From an uncultured Brevundimonas sp. (GTDB lineage: Bacteria > Pseudomonadota > Alphaproteobacteria > Caulobacterales > Caulobacteraceae): 46,058 nt of DNA. The stretch spans positions 1 to 46,058 of the forward strand of contig NZ_CAMZFB010000020.1 in assembly GCF_947305955.1 (NCBI RefSeq), in the 5' to 3' direction. Below the pieces are notes generated by a model. The model was not told where the DNA came from and did not search any database. It saw nothing but the letters and a program-made list of their open reading frames with translations. Made by a program: the position numbers and the translations under genes. Every line of letters starts with the position of its first letter. Positions within the stretch are counted from its first letter, which is position 1. Shown here in pieces: positions 8,612 through 16,179 of the stretch.

Positions 8612-9291
8612 GACAGGGCCGTTTCGACGGCGTCCTTACCCGACATCGGAACAGCCAGAGCCGCTGCATCCGCCTTGTGACGCAGGGCGGGGGCGAGTTT
8701 GCGAAGGTATGCCTGTTGCGGGATTTCCTGCGCGCCGAACTGGCTCAGGTGTTCGGTGATGAACTGGGCATCCAGCAGGGTGAAGCCCGCGCGCTTCAGG
8801 CGGGCCACCAGATGCACCAAGGCCACCTTTGACGCGTCGGTGCGGCGGCTGAACATGCTCTCGCCGAAAAAGGCGCTGCCCAGCGTCACGCCGTAAAGTC
8901 CGCCGAGCAGTACCTCGTCCTGCCAGCATTCCACGCTGTGGGCATGGCCGCGCGCGTGAAGCTCGGCATAGAGGCGTCGAATGGGGGCGTTGATCCACGT
9001 ATCCTCGCGGCCCTTGGCGGGCGCGGCACAGGCATCCACAACGGCAAGGAAGGCCGTGTTCACGCGGATGTCGAACGGCTCCTGACGGACCGTGCGCCTG
9101 AGGCGGGTGGGGATGTGGAAGCCATCCAGCGGAAAGATGCCGCGCTGGTCCGGCTCAACGAGAAAGACGTGGGGATCATCCCGCGCCTCGCCCATAGGAA
9201 AGACCCCGTTCGCATAGCAACGAAGGAGGGCGTCGGCGTCAAACACCTCGCGCTCCGTCGCGCTGAAAACGGGGTCGTTCTCTTCGATCAA
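8608..9291 (-). CDS. aat: Leucyl/phenylalanyl-tRNA--protein transferase
   Basis: About 227 residues. Aat adds Leu or Phe from charged tRNA to proteins with N-terminal Arg or Lys, marking them for ClpS/ClpAP (bacterial N-end rule). Motifs are [19 protein letters not shown], and [20 protein letters not shown] with [10 protein letters not shown]. No ATG lies in front of the conserved region, and upstream ATG/GTG choices would run deep into accC. I place the start at TTG 9291-9289, one base after the accC stop, giving [18 protein letters not shown]. The start is uncertain by a few residues. It is the last gene of aroQ-accB-accC-aat. Confidence 0.9.
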   Translation of the reverse strand: MIEENDPVFSATEREVFDADALLRCYANGVFPMGEARDDPHVFLVEPDQRGIFPLDGFHIPTRLRRTVRQEPFDIRVNTAFLAVVDACAAPAKGREDTWINAPIRRLYAELHARGHAHSVECWQDEVLLGGLYGVTLGSAFFGESMFSRRTDASKVALVHLVARLKRAGFTLLDAQFITEHLSQFGAQEIPQQAYLRKLAPALRHKADAAALAVPMSGKDAVETALS

Positions 9292-9292
9292 A

Positions 9293-10645
9293 TCAGGCTT
9301 TCGCCTTTTGGGCAGCGGCCCATTTTTCCAGCCAGTGGATGTCGTAGTCGCCCGACAGGATGTCCGGCTCCTGCAACAGCTTCTGGAACAGCGGGATGGT
9401 GGTATCCACGCCGCCGACAACCGTTTCGCCCAGAGCGCGCTTCATGCGTGCCAGAGCTTCCTCGCGGTCGCGGCCATGCACGATCAGCTTGCCGATTAGG
9501 CTGTCGTAGTAAGGCGGGATCGAATAGCCCGAGAAGATCGCGCTATCCAGACGCACACCCAGACCGCCCGGCGCGTGGAAATCGGTCACGGTGCCCGGCG
9601 ACGGGGTAAAGGTCTCGGCGTTCTCGGCGTTGATACGCACTTCGATCGCGTGGCCCTTGAACTGTACGTCTTCCTGCGTGAACGACAGCGGCAGACCGGC
9701 GGCGATGCGGATTTGCTCGCGCACCAGATCGACGCCCGTGATCATTTCGGTGACCGGGTGTTCGACCTGCAGACGGGTGTTCATCTCGATGAAGAAGAAC
9801 TCGCCATCTTCCCACAGGAACTCGATGGTGCCGACGCCGAGGTAGCCGATGGCGGCAATGGCCTTGTTGACCACTTCACCGATCTTGGCACGGCCTTCCG
9901 GCGACAGGGCAGGCGACGGAGCTTCTTCCAGCACCTTCTGGTGGCGACGTTGCAGCGAGCAGTCGCGTTCGCCGAGGTGGACCACGTTACCGTGGCTGTC
10001 GGCGATGACCTGGATCTCGATGTGGCGCGGCTTCTGGAGGTAGCGTTCCATATAGACGGCACCGTTGCCGAAGGCGGCCAGCGCCTCGGACTGTGCGGTC
10101 TGGACAGCTTCGACCAGATCGTCGGCGGTCATGGCGACCTTCATGCCGCGACCGCCGCCGCCAGCGGCAGCCTTGACGATCAGCGGGAAGCCGATGGTCT
10201 TGGACGCTTCGATGGCCTGTTCGACGGTCTCGACCTCGCCATCCGAACCCGGAACGACGGGGATGCCGGCGTCCTTGACGGTCTGTTTGGCGGTGATCTT
10301 GTCACCCATGACACGGATGTGTTCCGGCTTCGGACCGATGAAGGTCATGCCGTGGGCTTCGATGATCTCGGCGAAGCGGGCGTTTTCCGACAGGAAGCCG
10401 TAACCCGGGTGGATCGCCTGCGCGCCGGTGATTTCACAGGCGGCGATGATCTGCGGGATGTTCAGATACGACTTGGCAGCCGGAGCCGGACCGATGCAGA
10501 CGCTCTCGTCGGCCAGACGCACCCACATGGCACCGCGGTCGGCTTCCGAGTGGATGGCCACCGTCGAGATGCCCATTTCCTTACAGGCGCGATGCACCCG
10601 AAGGGCGATTTCGCCGCGGTTGGCGATGAGGACCTTGGTGAACAT
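9293..10645 (-). CDS. accC: Acetyl-CoA carboxylase, biotin carboxylase subunit
   Basis: A 450-residue biotin carboxylase. It uses ATP and bicarbonate to carboxylate biotin on AccB, the first half-reaction of malonyl-CoA synthesis for fatty acids. The N-terminus [30 protein letters not shown], the glycine-rich ATP-grasp loop [25 protein letters not shown] and [14 protein letters not shown] are all present, and the length is standard. The ATG lies 8 nt after the accB stop. The carboxyltransferase genes accA and accD are not in the window. Confidence 0.97.
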   Translation of the reverse strand: MFTKVLIANRGEIALRVHRACKEMGISTVAIHSEADRGAMWVRLADESVCIGPAPAAKSYLNIPQIIAACEITGAQAIHPGYGFLSENARFAEIIEAHGMTFIGPKPEHIRVMGDKITAKQTVKDAGIPVVPGSDGEVETVEQAIEASKTIGFPLIVKAAAGGGGRGMKVAMTADDLVEAVQTAQSEALAAFGNGAVYMERYLQKPRHIEIQVIADSHGNVVHLGERDCSLQRRHQKVLEEAPSPALSPEGRAKIGEVVNKAIAAIGYLGVGTIEFLWEDGEFFFIEMNTRLQVEHPVTEMITGVDLVREQIRIAAGLPLSFTQEDVQFKGHAIEVRINAENAETFTPSPGTVTDFHAPGGLGVRLDSAIFSGYSIPPYYDSLIGKLIVHGRDREEALARMKRALGETVVGGVDTTIPLFQKLLQEPDILSGDYDIHWLEKWAAAQKAKA

Positions 10646-10653
10646 GGTCAGGC

Positions 10654-11133
10654 TCAGGCTTCCAGAACGACCAGAGCTTCACCGAACTCGACCGGCTGTG
10701 CGTCGCCGACGAGGATTTCAGCCACCACGCCGTCGCGCGGTGCAACGATCGGGTTCATGGTCTTCATGGCCTCGATGATCAGCAGGGTCTGGCCCTTCTT
10801 GACCTTGGCACCAGCCGAAACGAACGGCGCAGCACCCGGAGCCGGTTGCAGATAGGCGGTGCCGACCATCGGCGACTTCACTTCCTCACCCGAACGGGTA
10901 GCCGGAGCGGCGGCAGCGGCCGGAGCAGCAGCGGCAGGGGCGGCAGCCGGAGCGGCGACCGGAGCCGGAGCGGCGGCGTATTGGACCGGAGCGGCGGCGA
11001 CGGTGACTTCGCGCTTCACCTTGATCTTCAGATCGTCCTTTTCGACTTCGATCTCGGTCAGCTCGGTCTCGTTCAGGATGTTGGCGAGGGCGCGGACCAG
11101 TTCGGCGTCGATAGCGGTGTGTTTGTCGGACAT
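10654..11133 (-). CDS. accB: Biotin carboxyl carrier protein of acetyl-CoA carboxylase
   Basis: A 159-residue protein. The N-terminal helical part (to about 50) is followed by a long Ala/Pro linker at about 52-85, typical of BCCP, and the biotinyl domain. That domain carries [16 protein letters not shown] and the biotinylation motif EAMKTMNPI, where the Lys receives biotin. The frame is open further upstream to 11316, but the ATG at 11133-11131 begins the family N-terminus [20 protein letters not shown] with AGAAGAGA-like purines before it. Directly precedes accC and follows aroQ by 35 bp. Confidence 0.95.
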   Translation of the reverse strand: MSDKHTAIDAELVRALANILNETELTEIEVEKDDLKIKVKREVTVAAAPVQYAAAPAPVAAPAAAPAAAAPAAAAAPATRSGEEVKSPMVGTAYLQPAPGAAPFVSAGAKVKKGQTLLIIEAMKTMNPIVAPRDGVVAEILVGDAQPVEFGEALVVLEA

Positions 11134-11168
11134 CTTTGTCTCTTCTCGTGTACTTACGCCGTTAGCCC

Positions 11169-11612
11169 TTAGGCGCGACGGATCATGTTCAGGGCCGCTT
11201 TCACGGCCAGTTCGTATCCCTGTACGCCCAGACCGGCGATCACGCCGGTGGCTGCCAGTGACACATAGGAGTGGTGCCTGAAGGCCTCGCGCGCGGCGGG
11301 GTTCGACAGGTGGCACTCGATGACGGGAATGCTCAGGGTTTTCAGCGCGTCGTACAGGGCCACAGAGGTGTGGGTGTAGGCGGCTGGATTGATGATGAGG
11401 GCAGATGCCTTGGTGCGGGCTTCCTGAATCCAGTCGACCAGTTGGCCTTCATGGTTGGATTGCAGGAACACCACCGACGCGCCGTCGGCCGCCGCTTCGC
11501 AGCGCTTGCGGACATCGTCGAGGGTGTCATGGCCATAGATGTCCGGCTCACGCTCTCCGAGGAGATTGAGGTTCGGGCCGTTCAGGACATAGAGGACAGG
11601 CGCTTCGGGCAT
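11169..11612 (-). CDS. aroQ: Type II 3-dehydroquinate dehydratase
   Basis: A 147-residue dodecameric-type dehydroquinase converting 3-dehydroquinate to 3-dehydroshikimate in the shikimate pathway. The signature [20 protein letters not shown] carries the catalytic Tyr and active-site loop Arg, followed by [24 protein letters not shown] and VIECHLSNP with the catalytic His. The length is standard. It is first in the aroQ-accB-accC-aat order, an arrangement common in alphaproteobacteria. The 150 bp upstream (11613-11762) to the phzF-like gene should hold the promoter; I see no clear motif. Confidence 0.96.
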   Translation of the reverse strand: MPEAPVLYVLNGPNLNLLGEREPDIYGHDTLDDVRKRCEAAADGASVVFLQSNHEGQLVDWIQEARTKASALIINPAAYTHTSVALYDALKTLSIPVIECHLSNPAAREAFRHHSYVSLAATGVIAGLGVQGYELAVKAALNMIRRA

Positions 11613-11762
11613 TCGCTCGTATTGTTGAACGCGCGGGATGCGCGCGGAGTCGTGGACTTTCTAGCCTGACTTGGCATCGGACGCCAAGCATTCGCGCAAT
11701 TTCTTGACGCTACGTCAGGTCGGGGCGTGTTAAATCAAGTGGATGCAAGTCGCAATGCGGCG

Positions 11763-12620
11763 TTACAGCGCCAACTCGCCGCGGGCGGTGACCACACATT
11801 GGCCGCCGACATACAGCTGACCGTTCGAGTCGGCGGACAGGCGGATGTGACCGTCGCGCCCCACGCAGCGGCCCTGACGCGAGGCATAGGTCCAGTCGCG
11901 CTCCGGCACCTGTCCGTAATGGCGGCGATAGGCAGCCACCGCACCATTGCCGCTGCCGCAGACCGGATCTTCCGGCACGCCGTCGCAAAAGGCGAAGGAC
12001 CGCACCTCGATAGAGCCGTCCGGATAGCGGGCAAACAGGGACACGCCGGTCAGGTTGTTGTCGGTTTCGATGCGGGCGCAGGCAACAGGATCGGGGCGCG
12101 AGGCCATCAGGGCCTCAACGCTTTCGACCTCTACCACGCCCCATGCGATCCCGACATCGACCGAGGTGAAGGGCAGGTCGGCCAGCGGCGCGGCATAGGC
12201 GGCGCTCAGCCCCTGCTTCGCGGCGTCGGGCAATTGGATGAAACGCGCGTCCGGCAGTGCCAGCACGAAGGTGGACGTCGCCTGATCGACGGTGATGCCG
12301 ACAAGGCCCGCCTTGCACTGCTGGACCAGCTTGCCGTCACGCGGGCTGTGCAAGCCGCTTTCGACGATAGCCTTGGCGCTGCCCAATGTCGGATGTCCGG
12401 CAAAGGCCAGTTCCGAGGCGGGGGTGAAGATACGCAGTTGATAGTCCGCTCCATCGACCGTGGCGGGCAGGACGAAGGTGGTCTCCGACAGATTGGTCCA
12501 GCGGGCGATGGCCTGCATCCGCTCGGTCGTCAGTCCTTCGGCATCCAGAATGACCGCGACCGGATTGCCCATCAGTGGCTGATCCGAAAAGGCATCCACG
12601 ACCCAGTATCGACGCGTCAT
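11763..12620 (-). CDS. PhzF family isomerase/epimerase
   Basis: A 285-residue protein with the diaminopimelate-epimerase-like double fold of the PhzF family. Motifs are YWVVDAFSDQPLMGNPVAVI, TNLSETTFVLP with the catalytic-type Glu, FTPASELAFAGHPTLGSA, and DPVCGSGNGAVAAY for substrate binding. PhzF itself works in phenazine synthesis, but no other phenazine gene is nearby; most chromosomal homologues have unknown substrates, so I give no gene symbol. The ATG at 12620-12618 has GGGGAAG a few bases upstream. The open frame continues toward 12980, but that part lacks family similarity. Confidence 0.88.
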   Translation of the reverse strand: MTRRYWVVDAFSDQPLMGNPVAVILDAEGLTTERMQAIARWTNLSETTFVLPATVDGADYQLRIFTPASELAFAGHPTLGSAKAIVESGLHSPRDGKLVQQCKAGLVGITVDQATSTFVLALPDARFIQLPDAAKQGLSAAYAAPLADLPFTSVDVGIAWGVVEVESVEALMASRPDPVACARIETDNNLTGVSLFARYPDGSIEVRSFAFCDGVPEDPVCGSGNGAVAAYRRHYGQVPERDWTYASRQGRCVGRDGHIRLSADSNGQLYVGGQCVVTARGELAL

Positions 12621-12772
12621 CTTACTTCCCCATGATAAGCTTACATCCGACCCATGATCGGGGCTGTTGGCGACAATAGGGCTGTGGTCCCTGATTGAGT
12701 TAGCCGCCGCATCACCCCATATTCCAGCGCATGCCCGATGCGGAAGGCGCGGGGCGTGTCTGGAGCGAAGAA

Positions 12773-12970
12773 TTGCGTATCGAAGTGAACGGGCAGGGGC
12801 GTGAAACCGCCGCCACCACGGTTCTGGGCCTGATCGAAGAGCTGTCGCTGGACCCGCGCAAGGTCGCGGTCGAGCGCAATCTGGAGATTGTGCCGCGTTC
12901 GCTGCACGGCTCCACCGAACTGGCCGAAGGCGACAAGATCGAGCTGGTCCAGTTCGTCGGCGGCGGCTGA
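12773..12970 (+). CDS. thiS: Sulfur carrier protein ThiS
   Basis: A ubiquitin-fold sulfur carrier whose C-terminal GG becomes a thiocarboxylate and donates sulfur for the thiazole ring of thiamine. The chain runs [48 protein letters not shown], which is the family pattern. I chose TTG at 12773-12775 because GGAG at 12762-12765 stands 7 nt ahead and it gives the usual 65-residue length. An ATG at 12731 would add 14 residues not seen in the family and has no ribosome site. thiG follows 60 bp downstream. Confidence 0.88.
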   Translation: MRIEVNGQGRETAATTVLGLIEELSLDPRKVAVERNLEIVPRSLHGSTELAEGDKIELVQFVGGG

Positions 12971-13030
12971 GCCAGATCAAATCCCGTATCGCGGCTTTAA
13001 TGCGGGGCGGGTTGCGGCTAACTGTTCGTC

Positions 13031-13819
13031 ATGACCGAATCCGCACCTCGCACTGATAGCTGGACCGTCGCTGGTCGCACCTTCAACTCCCGCCTGATCG
13101 TGGGCACGGGCAAATACCGTGACTATGAGCAGAACTCCGCCGCTGTTGTGGCCTCGGGCGCGGAAATGGTGACGGTGGCCGTGCGCCGCGTGAACCTGAC
13201 CGATCCGGGCCAGCCGGTCCTGACGGACTATATCGATCCCAAGAAATACACCTACCTGCCGAACACGGCGGGCTGCTTCACCGCAGAGGACGCCATGCGT
13301 ACCCTGCGCCTTGCGCGTGAGGCCGGTGGCTGGACGCTGGTGAAGCTGGAAGTCCTGTCGGAGCAGAAGCACCTGTATCCGGACATGGAAGAGACCCTTC
13401 GCGCGCTGAAGCTGCTGACCGCAGAGGGTTTCGAGGTCATGGTCTATTGCACCGATGATCCCGTCTATGCCCGCAAGCTGGAAGACGCCGGTGCCGTGGC
13501 CATCATGCCGCTGGGCGCGCCGATCGGCTCGGGTCTGGGCATCCAGAACCCGATCAACATCCGTATGATCGTGGAACAGTCCAAGGTTCCGGTTCTGGTG
13601 GACGCGGGCGTGGGCACGGCGTCGGACGCTGCTGTGGCTATGGAGCTGGGCTGCGACGGCGTGCTGATGAACACCGCCATCGCCGAGGCCCGCGATCCGG
13701 TGCTGATGGCCAGCGCCATGAAGCACGCGGTCATCGCCGGTCGTGAATCCTATCTGGCGGGCCGTATGAAGAAGCGGATGTTCGCCGATCCGTCCTCGCC
13801 GCTGGCGGGCCTGATCTAA
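13031..13819 (+). CDS. thiG: Thiazole synthase
   Basis: A 262-residue TIM-barrel enzyme forming the thiamine thiazole phosphate from deoxyxylulose 5-phosphate, dehydroglycine and ThiS thiocarboxylate. Visible motifs are [33 protein letters not shown], the Schiff-base lysine in [19 protein letters not shown], and [20 protein letters not shown] with GVLMNTAIA. It sits behind thiS on the same strand as a two-gene thiamine unit. I looked for a TPP riboswitch upstream of thiS and saw none. A hairpin terminator follows. Confidence 0.97.
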   Translation: MTESAPRTDSWTVAGRTFNSRLIVGTGKYRDYEQNSAAVVASGAEMVTVAVRRVNLTDPGQPVLTDYIDPKKYTYLPNTAGCFTAEDAMRTLRLAREAGGWTLVKLEVLSEQKHLYPDMEETLRALKLLTAEGFEVMVYCTDDPVYARKLEDAGAVAIMPLGAPIGSGLGIQNPINIRMIVEQSKVPVLVDAGVGTASDAAVAMELGCDGVLMNTAIAEARDPVLMASAMKHAVIAGRESYLAGRMKKRMFADPSSPLAGLI

Positions 13820-13825
13820 GACAGC

Positions 13826-13863
13826 AAAAGGGCCGGAGAGCAGATCGCTTTCCGGCCCTTTTT
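13826..13863. terminator. Bidirectional terminator between thiG and the DsbA-like gene
   Basis: AAAAGGGCCGGA at 13826-13837 pairs with TCCGGCCC at 13851-13858 and ends in a T-run. The flanking A-run and T-run let it work for both convergent genes. Confidence 0.85.
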
Positions 13864-13878
13864 GTATTTGTCGTCGGC

Positions 13879-14676
13879 TTATTTAGCCGCCTGGATCATC
13901 TTTTCGACGTCTGCCGGATCGATGCTGGCGCTGGTCTTGCCGTTGACGAAGAAGGTCGGCGTGCCACGCAGTTGCAGGGTCATGCCGATGGTGTGGATGT
14001 CGGCGATCTGACGGACGGTATCGGGCGAGCCCATGACCTGTTTCGCTTGCGCCAGATTGACGCCGTTCTCGGTCAGGATTTCATCGACGGTCTGCTGATC
14101 CAGCGAACGCTCGGCCATCAGGGCATTGTGGACGGCCAGATATTTGCCCTGAGCATTGGCGGCCAGCGCCGCGCGGGCAGCATAGTTGGACGTAACCGTG
14201 CTGCCGTTATCGAGGATGGGCCATTCCTTGAAGACAAAGCGCACATCCGGATGGCGGGCCATCATCTCGCGATAGGGGGCAGCCACGGCCTTACAACCCG
14301 GGCAGCGATAGTCGAAGAACTGGATCACCGTGACCTTGGCGTTCTCCGGTCCGACGGCGGGATCGCGCGGGTCGTGGGCCAACAGGTTGGCGTTCTCGGC
14401 GGCAGCCTTGTCGATGGCGGCGGTGGCGTTCTGTTCCTCGGCCACCTGACGGGCTTGCAGCATTTCGTCGAGGATCTGCGGATTGCTCAGCAGATAGTTG
14501 CGAACCTTGCCCTCGGTCCCCACGCCCATGAACGACAGTCCGGCCAGAACCAGCGCCGCCGCCGAAATAGCGATGGCCGCGCCGGTCATGACCGAGTTGC
14601 TGGTGCCGCCGTTGCGCGACGTGTCTTTGGCGGGCGCAGCCGGTGTTTCAGGCGTGTTCGGTGGCGTATCGGTCAT
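13879..14676 (-). CDS. DsbA-family thioredoxin-fold protein, membrane-anchored
   Basis: A 265-residue protein. A disordered Pro/Thr-rich N-terminus precedes one membrane segment (about 30-52, AAIAISAAALVLAGLSFMGV); the rest should be periplasmic. A helical linker leads into a DsbA/Com1/ScsC-type thioredoxin fold with active site CPGC in FFDYRCPGCKAV and the cis-Pro loop GTPTFFVNG. It probably acts as a disulfide oxidant or isomerase. It follows the M48 protease gene by 33 bp on the same strand; together with rne upstream this looks like one transcript. Its partner is not visible. Confidence 0.88.
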   Translation of the reverse strand: MTDTPPNTPETPAAPAKDTSRNGGTSNSVMTGAAIAISAAALVLAGLSFMGVGTEGKVRNYLLSNPQILDEMLQARQVAEEQNATAAIDKAAAENANLLAHDPRDPAVGPENAKVTVIQFFDYRCPGCKAVAAPYREMMARHPDVRFVFKEWPILDNGSTVTSNYAARAALAANAQGKYLAVHNALMAERSLDQQTVDEILTENGVNLAQAKQVMGSPDTVRQIADIHTIGMTLQLRGTPTFFVNGKTSASIDPADVEKMIQAAK

Positions 14677-14709
14677 AAGGTCAGAAACTCTCGGGGGTAG
14701 GGGGGCGCA

Positions 14710-16125
14710 TCAGTTCGAGCGCGGCGGCTCGACCTGTTGGCCACGACGCTGTTGGTTTCGGCGCTCGGCGGCGGCGATATCATCTTCGGATGCACCCGAA
14801 GACAGGACGATGTCGGTGGCGCGGCGCCATTCGATGCTGTTGCGGTCCAGCATGTCGCGGGCACGCAGGGCAAACTCGTTCGCCTGACGCGTCTGGCCAA
14901 GGGCGAACCAGTATTCGGCAGAGGCGAGGCGGGCTTCACCTTCCTTGCCCTGCTGGGCATAGGCTTGTGACAGCAGCCGCCAGCCCATGGTGTTATTGTC
15001 TTCGCGGGCGAGGGCGTATTTCAGCTCGGTCTCGGCCTTGGCGACATTCTCCGTCGTGCCGCTTTCCAGCAGGGCGTGGGCGAAGTTGATCCGCAGCAGC
15101 GGCGCTTCCGGAAGCAGGGCGACCGCGCGGCTGTGCGCCTCAAGAGCCTCGGCGGGGCGACCCTCTTCGAAGATGATCTGGCCCTTCAGTTCCCACAGAT
15201 ACGGGTTCTCGGGTTGTTCGGCCAAAAGGGCGTCGACGCCTTCCAGTGCCTGATGGGTTTGGCCGTCGCGATACCACGCAATCGCGCGGGCATAGCGGGC
15301 AGGGAAGCTGGTGTCGGTCGATGGATATTCGCGCAAGGTCGTTTGCGGCGGCTGCATGAAGCCGCGGATCTTGGCGATCACCAGTGCATGTTGGGCCAGA
15401 CGCTCTTCGCTGTCGCGCTTGTCGTAGTGCGAGCCGCGCTCGACCGGACCGCGCAGGGCGGCGATACGCTGTGACGACAGCGGGTGGCTGCGGAAATAAG
15501 GGAAGCGACGGGCGTCCGAGAACACTTCCTGCGAGCGGAAGTTCTCGAAGAACTCTACCAGACCGCGACCGGATTCTCCGGCGCGTTCCAAAGCGCGGGC
15601 ACCCGTAATATCGGCTTCGCCTTCCTGCGACTGCATGTAGCGCAATGCGCCCAGCGTGCCGAAATACTGGCTGGAGGCCAGCAGGGCCGCGCCCGCATCC
15701 GGCGCACCGGCAATGGCCGCCAGCGCCCCCAGCGCCATGGTCATGATCATGGGCTGCATGCCGGCGTTTTGGACGCCGTCGCGCAGGGTGTGGCGGTTTT
15801 TGATGTGGCCCGCTTCGTGGGCAATGACGCCCAGCAGCTGGTTCGGGGTCTTGGTCTCGAGGATCAGGCCGGTGTTCAGGCCCATGATCCGGCCACGCGT
15901 CGCCCAGGCGTTCATGCTCTCGTCGTTGACGAGCAGGATTTCGACTTCCTCGGGATCAAGTCCCATGGCGGTCAGCGTCGGGGCGGACCATTCGTCGATA
16001 ATGCCTTCGATCTCGGTATCGCGGATCAGGCTTTGTGCCGAAGCGGGGAGGGCGGCGAGCATAAGCGCAGCCGCCGCCGTCCCTGCAGCGAGCAGACGGG
16101 GAAAAGTAGAGGAAAACCGGTTCAT
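14710..16125 (-). CDS. M48 family metalloprotease with TPR-like C-terminus (BepA-like)
   Basis: About 471 residues. The signal peptide ends near ASA-Q. The zinc protease domain has HEAGHIKNRH (HExxH) near residue 125 and the third-ligand region SQEGEADITGARAL. The C-terminal half is a set of helical TPR-like repeats, as in BepA/YfgC, which inspects outer-membrane protein assembly and degrades stalled LptD. By analogy this protein is a periplasmic quality-control protease (inference). I chose ATG 16125-16123 because GGAG sits 6 nt upstream; a GTG at 16137 in the same frame is weaker. It lies 54 bp after the rne stop. Confidence 0.9.
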   Translation of the reverse strand: MNRFSSTFPRLLAAGTAAAALMLAALPASAQSLIRDTEIEGIIDEWSAPTLTAMGLDPEEVEILLVNDESMNAWATRGRIMGLNTGLILETKTPNQLLGVIAHEAGHIKNRHTLRDGVQNAGMQPMIMTMALGALAAIAGAPDAGAALLASSQYFGTLGALRYMQSQEGEADITGARALERAGESGRGLVEFFENFRSQEVFSDARRFPYFRSHPLSSQRIAALRGPVERGSHYDKRDSEERLAQHALVIAKIRGFMQPPQTTLREYPSTDTSFPARYARAIAWYRDGQTHQALEGVDALLAEQPENPYLWELKGQIIFEEGRPAEALEAHSRAVALLPEAPLLRINFAHALLESGTTENVAKAETELKYALAREDNNTMGWRLLSQAYAQQGKEGEARLASAEYWFALGQTRQANEFALRARDMLDRNSIEWRRATDIVLSSGASEDDIAAAERRNQQRRGQQVEPPRSN

Positions 16126-16179
16126 GGCGAACTCCACAGCGACGGCCTCCCTCTAGTCTTCACGTCAAATCATGGCCGA

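Noticed and set aside
10915..10996. GCC/GGC-rich repeats resembling a tandem repeat element
   Set aside because: They encode the Ala/Pro linker of AccB, normal for the family.
12621..12772. Possible TPP riboswitch before thiS
   Set aside because: The conserved CTGAGA and thi-box core elements are not present.
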